DNA from: Agelas oroides
Lineage: Eukaryota; Porifera; Demospongiae; Agelasida; Agelasidae
DNA length: 64,000 bases
Direction of reading: 5' to 3'
Assembly: GCA_949130485.1 (NCBI GenBank)
Contig: OX422183.1
Coordinates: 9,700,636 to 9,764,635 of the forward strand
Numbering within the stretch: position 1 is the first letter of the stretch; each line of letters begins with the position of its first letter. The notes beneath the pieces were generated by a model. That model was not told the DNA's origin and searched no databases. It saw only the letters and a list, made by a program, of their open reading frames with translations. Shown here piece after piece: positions 1-10,400 of the stretch. Position numbers and translations under genes: made by a program.

Positions 1-860
1 CAGGGAGGTGGGAGAACGCCCAATCCACCCACAAACCCTGATCCTCATGCATTCCCAGCACCAGATTCCAACACACCACTAGGGTTCCACCAGATGTCAC
101 TGACCCCGATGTACCTGATGCACCACCTGTTGCACATAACAAACCGCAATGTCAACATTTCACCCTACCCTTGTATTTCGATTTTTAACACCCTGTCTAC
201 GAGAGCATCAAGCTGCTTGTGGCTGCAAATACTTAGTCAAATATCCTGCTCATACCTATCATCCTGCTTACAGCCCCTTATACCACCCTGCTTGTAAACA
301 CGAGCACTATCATCCTGCTTATACTAAGCACTTTTACCCTTGAACCCCAAGCACTAACGATCCTGCTTATGCCAAGCCTTTCTTTTCTCTATCCTGTTTG
401 TAGCAACAAGCACTACTTATACCAACCACCACTGACCCTGCTTGTAGCGACAAGCCCTGCTTGTGGAAACAAGACCAACTTAAGCTTACAGAGCAAATTT
501 CACACTTACACCAGTGAGTCCACAATTATGCACGGGCCCAAGTGCCAGTTTTTATGACCGTGGTATGTAACCTTCAAACACCGATATAAGTATATACTGC
601 TCCTCCGAGCGCACTTCCTGGTCGCCCACGCAAGCACTGCACCCTAACCACCATGCGTGCAAGTACTTATCACCCACTTAAATACCTGTTTACAACGAGC
701 TTATCTGCCCAGCCAGAACATAAGATATAACATCACGAAACTATACACTGTGTCTTCTCGACCTCACAGCGCCTGCCTCTCTCCCAGTTAACTTAGTTTA
801 ACTACATTAAACCTTATATATAAGCAACTGCGCCCTTGGGCGGTATGCTCTATATATCTA
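1..860. repeat. Non-coding, irregular CCTGCTTGT-type repeats
   Basis: No gene seen. From about 240 to 480 the words cctgcttgta / cctgcttat and caagcac recur about every 30-50 bases, giving a degenerate minisatellite. The rest is low-complexity, C-rich on this strand. The 3' end of gene 1 should extend into this stretch, but I see no clean AATAAA. Confidence 0.4.
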
Positions 861-1432
861 CTAAAGCCCTCGTGAGCAGTTAATAACTATAACATACATA
901 TGCATACTTTTGACTGGCATTGGTGAAGAAGTTAGATGTATGACTTGTGCTGGAGGAAGGATGGTCTGGTACTGAACCCCAACATCCTGTGAAGGAGCCT
1001 TGGGCTTTTCATGGATGGTTTCCAAATCAGCATAGTGAACACCAGACTGTACAGTATAGAGAACATTTAAATGAGAAAACATCTTACTATTCTGTATGCA
1101 TGCATGTGCATATCTCCATTGTATGTGAATGGTTTGTTGAAATGGTGCAGATTTGTTTGCAGCTTCTTGGCATGCTGAAGTGTAACCAGTTGAAATACCT
1201 GAATAACTTTTTTACCATCTTCAACAAGACTATGTGAAGCTGAAGCACTCATGCCATTTGATGTCACTGAACAGGAGTCTTGGCTGTGGCAAGACTAGTT
1301 AAAATGAAAAAATGAATAAACATTGTTGGTACACTAAAGTTGTGCGAATATCTTGGTCATGCATCTAATTGACTTTTACCTCTGTTTCATCACCCCTGTC
1401 ATGTTCAGATGGATTCCTCAGTGCTGTTTCCT
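861..1432 (-). CDS. Gene 1 exons 11-12: ITIM-like cytoplasmic tail
   Basis: Exon 1380-1432 (53 nt, phase 1 to 0) encodes EETALRNPSEHDRGDETE. Exon 861-1046 (186 nt, phase 0) starts SGVHYADLETIHEKPK and ends at TAG 863-861. It holds VHYADL and VQYQTI, two matches to (I/V/L/S)xYxx(I/V/L), with the tyrosines 21 residues apart. That is the usual spacing of paired ITIMs that bind tandem SH2 phosphatases of the SHP type. The last 20 residues are uncertain because a GTATGC donor-like site lies inside the exon. Confidence 0.62.
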
Positions 1433-4400
1433 CTACACTACAGTCAGGTGCTTTCTCTTCTTGCTACACACATCATCACACAACAGTCACTTGACTACTA
1501 CCATTTACTTTTTGGGGAAATGAAGATAGCTAATATTTATGCATTCAGTAGACAAGAGCAAACTTATGGCCTAATAACATAACCCAAACCTGAACTCAAG
1601 AACCATTGAAAGATGAAAAATGCTACTATTACTGTCCAGGAACACATAACACATATGTGTGCATGCATTTATACTGAGAACTGTCGATAGAATTACAGCA
1701 TGTATCAATTTGCTACACTTTTGGGTGTGGGGTTGCATGGGGCTAAGTAACACTGTAGGCCCCAAGAGGTCACTGACATGGGAGTTCAGTGTATTTAGAG
1801 AGGACAAACAGACAGAGAGACAGAGTCAAATACACTTCAGTGACCTCAATGTACACATTCAAGTACGTGGAGTAACAACAACTCACAGTAACAACCAACT
1901 CACACTGCTAGACTGGTAGGCTGTAGTATTCACCGCATCTGAACTTATATTTCTGTTGAAAAAGGAGAAGGAAGATCTTAAAAATCCATGAAAGGGAAGC
2001 GCAAATAATTATCCCTAACATTTGCTGGTATTTACCTCTGACTGTAAGCAAGCTATCGACGGGGCATAAAAGCTAACATACATGCAAGGCCTCTTCATAT
2101 AAAATATTTTCTCAGGGATTTTGTTATTTCCAAGTGCTTTACTTTGGTGGGCAGGGGTTGACAGTGGTCGATTGAGTGCCGTCAGTAGCCTGAGTTCTAT
2201 AAAATGTATGAAAATTGGACAAAAAATAGAAGACAAACTCCAGGCCTAATATATATCAGCTAGTATGCTCCCCTACAACCGTATCTTGCCATAACACTAC
2301 ATATGTTTATTAGCACCCCATGAATGTAAGCCCCCCACTATTATAAGCACCCATTCGGTCTGCTAATTTTGAAAACAGGCACGGGTGCTTAAATATCCCA
2401 ATTTTATGGTACACATATATACAGATGTTCTGACCTTAGGATGGTACATATGCTTTTTAGTTTTGAAATGAAATAAGTGCATATAGGGATGGAGCACCCA
2501 AAAGCAACCAAATAAAGTAGAAGAACACTACGATACTTTAATAACTACCCAACATGTTTTGCCATTTTTCCAACCACACACACACTACAGTCTGCTACAC
2601 GTCACATTGGCCTACTCACAGACACAAAATGATTGCAGCACTTCGTCTCAATATAAACTCACTCACCTTCACTTTCATAATCACTCAGTAAATATATGCA
2701 CACATTCAAATGAGGAGCCTTATCCCAGAAAACACTATATTTGTACAAAAAAATTATTATGTACCCTTTCGGATCTTCCTCAGGTAACACCACTCCTATA
2801 AAATAAAACAGGTGTTGTAGTGTGAGTACTATTTTCTTTTACAGGTGTAGTGTACTTTCTGAATCAAAAGTTATTTAATCATACCTTTCTTTTTCTTCTT
2901 CGCAATAACTTTAAAAGTAGTGAGAACAATTGCTACAGTAGAGGAGACTGTGGAATACACAGTGCAGTTAAGAATCTGTAATCTCACCCTAGAGTAGAGT
3001 TGTCAACAAGTTGGTTGTTATTTACCTGTAACCAGCAATGTAAGTGGCACAATAACTGCCACAATAACAACCGGTGAAGATGGTGTTTGGTCTGTCACAG
3101 ATGGCACAGCAGGTGCTGCAGGTGTGCAGTGTTACTGTACATCATGACACTTTTTGCCAAAAATTGTAAATCAAATTGGGGCTGACCTTTATAGCATACT
3201 TACTAAAAATTGTATGTTCAGCGTACATTCTGAACAAAGGGTGTGTCAGAGTGAGCTATTTAGCATTCACATAGTTATAGATTATTACTCTACTCACCCA
3301 CTGGCTCCTGGCCAGTTGAAATTATAGTCAGAGGCTCCTGTTGATCAATATCAATTGTACCATCTGTGTTTCGTTTGTATACAGCAGCTGTGCAGTTGCT
3401 TGTGCTGCAGATGCTTGTATCAATACATTTTTGAACAAGCCCTTCTGGAGAATTCATTGGTCTGGTGGTGTGCACACCAAGATGTCGTGGGTTACTAGTA
3501 GAGTGTATTAACACAATACATCCAGATGTAAAGTTGCAGATGAGACACAAAGTTCCATTAATGAAGGGCTCAAGAATAGTCCCACCAGTTTCGGCAGAGT
3601 GATCTTGTACTGTAATTCACAATAAAGGTACAAGTATTGTGTGCAATGCCATGCATCATTGTAAAGTTACATCAGTATTGAACAGTTTTACCTGATTCAA
3701 TGTTTATTCCATTTTGAAGTTCAACCTCCTCTATGTAAGCTGAACGATTCCCAGGTAGACCATTGTGCTCAATGTCGAATGTCACCACAGTGTAGTTGTC
3801 TGAGTCAAGGTTTCCAATTGATAGTGTATTATTTGATCTTCTAGCAACATGGAAGCTTTCATTTCCTGAAGACTTTCCTCCAACAATACTCAAACAGCCC
3901 AAAGCTGAAGAGTTGGATGCAAATACACAGGTTACATTGAGTCTTCCAGCTCTCACAGGATCACTGATTGAAGTTGTCTTCTGAACATCATAAGTACCTA
4001 GTATGTATAACCAATATATGTACTGTCTGCATGGTATTGTACCACTGAAGCCATACAAATCAAAGGAACTACTATATACTAACAATGTAAAACCCATACA
4101 CAGCTCATGCATATTCATACCATGGTATAATTAGTGCCATCCATATACGTATACCTCTTGTGCCATAATTAGTGCCATATACCTCTTGTGCATATTATAC
4201 CATGGTATATACATAGCTCCATATTCCACTCATGAATAACCACATTGCAATAACAATTGGTCAGTACTACATGTAGCTGAGTCCAAGAACAAAGAAACAA
4301 TGTTATCCACAAAAATTCACATGCGGTCAATTTCCAAGTCATCTTCAGTACCCCAGGTAGGCAACAATGGAACAAAATTAGGGAGGTTAGATAGATCACT

Positions 4401-7400
4401 AGGCAGTCCTTCCATACATGCAGCTAGTTACACTAGAAACCTAACTGAACTCAACTTGACTACAGTCACAAATGAACGTCTAGCTGAGCTTGAGCACTAG
4501 TGAAAAAGGCAGTTGTAGTCATCGCTACAGATCAATGAATTGTTTTGGTCATTAGGAATTAGTGACACCTTCTATGGTACAAATAGATTATAGTACTCAC
4601 ACTTGTGGGGTTAGGGTTAGGGATATACTACTTGATTGTGTTCGTACTATAACCTATATTTAAACTTTGCATTCAGTCATTAAAATATTCATAGCAACAT
4701 GCAATGCTACAGATTAGAACAGGGGCTAGTCCAGAACTTCTATGAGGGGTGTGGCTGATTTTTGATGGATGTGCTTCATTATTATGAGGTGTGTTAATTA
4801 TTACTGTGGAAAGCATTTGCACTTTGCATGCACATATTGCACAACAGACATGCACAAAAACTTCTGAAGTAGTGGGGGGTGGTAGCCTCGTTCCAACTAA
4901 TCCTAGGTGTACCTCGCTCTGTACACGCCCATGCATGTTTCTGCTGGCGTTTCTGGAAACAAATCCCTGCCCGACCCTATACCTTACCCTTGTTTCCAGA
5001 AACAATTAACGGGTCGAGGTAATGTACATTCCCTAGCCTCGTACCCAGGCTCTCCCCGTGCCTCAACGAAAAATCAAAAGGAAAGGGGAGAGCCTGGTAA
5101 AATTTATCACGTGAGAAACGTCATAGGTAAAGAGAACTTAATTACACGTGGGTGAACAAATGAACTCACCCAAGCTTCATGAACAGAATGGGACTAGGCA
5201 ACACTACGCTACATTACCTGGCAGTATGGCAAGCTATGGTGAGCGTATTCAGAGCATACATTTGAAACTCACGCTAACTTACTTGCTTACCTAGGCAAAC
5301 TGACCGCTGTATACCCCGGAGAATGGCTTTCAAGGCGCTATTACCGTAGTGTCCCGTTAATACGCCCCCCCATTTTGTACACTACATCCAGCCTAAAGTG
5401 GGGGGGGGGCTTATATTCGAGGATGCAATTAGTCTCGACTATAAGCCCCCCCCCCCCCCAAAAGATTTTACGCAAGTGCTATGTACGCAATTAGGACACT
5501 TCCAACTAACTATGGCGACGACTTTCAAGATCGAGAGTACTGTTCGTGGACATCACGTTTACAAAGCTGCGTGGTCTCCCTACATCGGAGAAGAGCTGCC
5601 AGTTTAACGCGAGGTCAATAACATTCACGACGACTTCGCTGTAGCTGTCCTCAAGAACGGCAACACTGTCGGTCATGTACCACGGGAAATTTCCGGAGTC
5701 TGCTGGTATTTCTTGCACAAGAGGGGCAGCGAGATGACTTGCATCGTCAATGGTGACAGAAGACGTTCTGAAGTTGATGGGAAAGGACTCGTGGTTCCGT
5801 GCGTGTACATCTTCAGAGGGAAACAAAAACACCTTGACAGACTGATAAACCTGTTTGCTAAACTAGCAGCTTAAAACTTGGAACATCTAACCGGCTTTTC
5901 TAAAAGCCACAAAACTTACAAAAGATTCACCGACTACTATAGTCTTACTGAACGCACTTGCAACGTATAGTAAGCACGTGTAGTTTTGATGTTCCAGAAG
6001 ACGCTCACCGGGGGGCGTTATAACGAGTCAAACTACCCTGTGCAGGAACTTTGGCGGAAAAGAGGGGGGGGCGCGTATTTTCGAAGGGGGCGTATTAGCG
6101 GGACACTACGGTAAACGCCAAGGAGGGGGGCTTTCCTAGGCTTTGCTCAAGTCCTCTCTGCCATTATTGTTCGAAAAAAAGCCTGCCAGAACGGGCTCCT
6201 ACTAAAACGCAGCTATGTGTATAGGGTTGGGCGGATTATGGTGGCATAATTTTGGGAATAATAGGTACCAGAAAGCATTGAGCATTATGCAGGAATAATA
6301 GGTACTTTTTGAGCATAATGTGTCTGTGGTAGACTGGTAGTCTTGTCCTCAGACCGTGTACCAATCCCAGACCGTGAAGTATCTCGTCCCATGCCCTGTT
6401 GGTAAGGGGCGAAGTAAGGGAGCAATCACAGAGTCTGGTGGACTACATTGAACTTTCCATGATGTTACAGTTCAATGGTCGATGAACTGCAATATCCTGT
6501 TTCAATTGCAGTTCCAGAAATAATGCCCATGCATTATTTCTGGAAGGAGCAAACTTGTATGTTCAAATAATTATTTTACACATGTACCACGTAAAATAAT
6601 TATTTGAACATACAAGTTTGCTCCTTCCAGAAATAATGCATGGGCATAGTTTGAGCATAATAGGCAAATTTGGGGCATAATTTTAGGCATAATTGGTACA
6701 ATTTTGAGCGTATTGGAATAGCATAATGGGTAAAAAAATTGAGCATAATCCGCCCAACCCTATACGTGTATTGTCGATTATCAATTGATACCAATTACGT
6801 GCATGGGCACACATCGACAATCCACCTACGCTCAATTAAGTCCTTTCTACCTTCTCTCTACCCTCTACGTCACTCACGTGATAAATTATTCCAGGCCCTC
6901 TCCCGCTTTTCCATACTGCAAGCGGCGGAAAGCTGGGTGGGGCCTGGGAACGAGGCAAGGGGGGTGACTAGCCACCCTTTCCACTCCTCTCCCTCCTGGA
7001 TCAGCCCCTCTAGAAGATGGCATCACAATGTACTTTGACTGTAACATGCAATCAAGGCTAGATATACAATGCAAAGCAATGCAAAGCACATGTAGCTATA
7101 TGTACAAATTATAATCCACAACTCTTGGACAATCACACTTGTGTGCAAGTGAGCAAAGGTATTCTGATGCATCTAGCTATGTAGATGCATGATGGGAATG
7201 CTGATGACACAGTACTCACTCAGTCGTAATTTCTGGGAGAAATCCTTTCCAGCACTGTTTTTCCCTTCAACAGCAATGGAGTAGTTTCGATCAAATGGTA
7301 GAGTGTGGCTCTTAACTGTAATGTTGAAACCAGTAGTGTTTAAACCTCCGGGAATGCCAGGCAGTTGGGGTGAAATTAATGGAAGATCATCACTGCTGTT

Positions 7401-10400
7401 TACATGCACTCTCCATACACAGATGTGAGATGTCTGCATGATGGACAAGTTAGATATGCATGGGTTGAGTTTGTAGATTGGGATCTTGTGACATGGTATT
7501 GCTAAAATTTATGAACAATATTCACATTATGATTCATGATAACTTACGTCAGAAAAGGAAAATTTCACAATAATTTCATCAGAAATTATGGCAACTTCAA
7601 TAGCAGGAGCAACCTGCAGATTAGGAGCTAGAGATGTAGGGATAGTAAATCCACATGCTCATAAAATGGTAACCAACATTTCACATGCATGCCTTCAGAA
7701 AACCTTTTCATACATAGGTGCTGGTAGCTAGTGAAGGTGTGAATATGTATAGCATGCAAAGTACCATATCTATCCTGCACACATGCATGCGTTTTGCACA
7801 CAATTAAATTATTAACAGGTCTCAAGTCTAAACCACACCCCAAGAAGCTCACACAACAGTTTAGTGCAGCCACTAAGACTAGGTCCCAGGCATGTGTTCC
7901 CCATGCTATAGTATATGAAAAGCTAAGCATATCCAACAATGTAGCATCACACTGTGGGGAACACATAACTGCAACCTCACTATCAAATTAGTCAATAGTC
8001 AAACACCTTTAATTTTTGGGGTATCTTTTAACCCTTTAACCACCGATGACGCTTTTGGCGTCGTCTGACTTTGGCCGCATGTTATCAGTTGGCGCAATCC
8101 GTTTTGAAGTTAGGTTCTGCACTAGCAGAAAGGGTGGGACAGGGGGTGGTGGGTGGGTGCACCCCTCTGGGTGCCAGCACTTAAATATTGTGCAAAGTAA
8201 ATTGGCCTGCTAGTCATGTATCCCAGCCTTCTTTCACATGAAGCCAGTTGAGTTATGTGTGGCTGCAGGATCGTTTGTATAGACTTGAAGGTATAGGTAA
8301 TGTCTTACTCCTATATGCATGTATGAGACTGACCATGATGGTTGAATTTACCTTCAAAAAAGTATCCAGTAATGTTATTTGATGTCCCATTTCCTGCACC
8401 ATTTACTGGGATGACTTGAAACTTGAACTGGTCACATGCACTTGGGGTAGTCACTCTGAAGACAAACTCAGGTTGACTTAAGTTGCAATTGATATGGAGG
8501 AGATCATGTTGTGAGTTATGGGTAATGTTGTAGATGTTAATACAGTAGAGAATGTCAGGTGTCACATTAGTAATGTCCAAAGTGAATGGAGGATGCCAAG
8601 TAAGGTGAAGTAATCCCTCTCTTGGAACAGCAGTAAGTCCAACCACAGAAGCAAGGGTTCCTGCATAAATATTTACATGTATATACATATGGTAAACAGC
8701 TAGTGGCTGTGTGAGTTGTCTAAGCTAACTGCTTTCCATGCACTTCCAATAAACATAGCTGTAGCAAGATAAACCCTGCACAGCCAAAGTTCCAAATGCT
8801 TCACATGCCATAAATTCACACTAGAGGGGTCTAGGGGTGTGCTCCCCCAGGCAAATTTGTAGAAAATACCCCTTCTGGGACTGCTTCTGGTGACCTCTCG
8901 AACCAGTTAGATACCAAAAATCACAACTGACAACCTTGAACTTGCCTGCTGAAAAACTGCGACCCTCAGGTTCTCAGTCTCTCCATCAGTAGCCATTCGA
9001 TCGAAAACGAGCATGTTTCCAAGTTGAGTGTTTGAACCTTGAATCATGCAGTCTTGCAATATTGTTTTAGTTAACCAAACCAAAAACTGAATTACATTTT
9101 AGTAAGGCATTTTCACCTTAGTCCACTAATCTAAATCCTTTCACAGTAAATATGGGCATCCTGCTATGAAAATAGGCACCTCATCCAAACATTGAAATTT
9201 TGCCGATTTTAACAATGAGTGTAGGCGTCCCTATGTAAAAGTAGGCATCCCATAAAAACAGTTAGATTTTGCGTGTAAGTACAGGAATCCCTGTGCGAAA
9301 ATAGGCATCTTATGCATTCGGTAAAACTTTACACATAAATTTAGGCATCTGGGTACCTATACTTACATACAGATAGGCTTCCTAGCTAATGTATATTCAC
9401 TAGCCTCGTTCCCAGGCCTCCCCCGTTATTTTGTTCTTCGGTTTGCGTTCAGTATAAAACCGGGAAGGCTGGAAACACCTATCATGTGACTAACGTCTGG
9501 TGGATGTACGTAGGGGGCGGGGGCGGTGCACAACTACAAATTTGTGTGCGGTAAACCATAGAGCAAGTTTCTTACCGGTGAATTCGAGTAATGTCGATCT
9601 CGTGAACGTCTACGGTCCTGGCTATCGTTGGAGCGCCTGATGATGAAGTCTAGTACGTTATTTGAATGTGGACCCCTCCCCCCGGCCACCTACGTCCACC
9701 TGACGTCATTCACACGATAGGTGTTCCGCAGGGGTTCACTTAGTCTCGTCCCCAGACACCAAATTTTTCGCGCGCGCCCTGCGACCTTGTCGAAAAATAG
9801 GGTCTGGACACGTTCACTGGTAAAGCTGGGGCATAATCATACGAGCGTATCGGCATGTTGTTGCACCAATCAGATTGCTCAGGTAAAGTAAATTGTGTTA
9901 TGCGTCATCACAAATATCCAGCTTGCAAATTTTTGGGCGCCAAATCAAATGCTGCCGGTGGCTGATAATGTAATTAACACCTACAATTACCCAATTTACT
10001 GACCGCCGTATGTAAACTTGCCTCAGTTTTCGTAGTGAAAGTGTCTGCAGGGCGCATGCGAAAAATTTGGTCTGGGGACGAGACTAGGGTTCACTAACTC
10101 CATGTGGTAACGTCATAAAGTGTAATGTGCGCATTGCGTGCGCAGAGCGCCATAGAACTGGATCCAGACATGTAAGCACATTAGTCTCGCAAGCCACACA
10201 TCTTTGCGAAGGGTAAGACTTGTAGCACATGCATTAGCTCCTCAAGTCGAGTTTGAGTTGCTGGAGGGCATGCAGCAACAAACACCAGTTGGACAAGACA
10301 TCAGGTAGTCTGTATTGTGTTCAAAGAGATTGTGCAACTTAATTTTATGGCAAGAAAATTATGTAGCTAATACTGGACTCATGTAAAACCCCCAACAGGT

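Noticed and set aside
3116-3150. Alternative acceptor TGTACAG upstream of gene 1 exon 8
   Set aside because: It would start in a different frame (many Cys and then loss of the TM frame). The CTGCAG at 3116 keeps phase 1 and gives the TM helix.
5506-5832. Minus-strand 108-codon ORF
   Set aside because: It is the antisense shadow of the HIRAN-like frame at 5512-5874.
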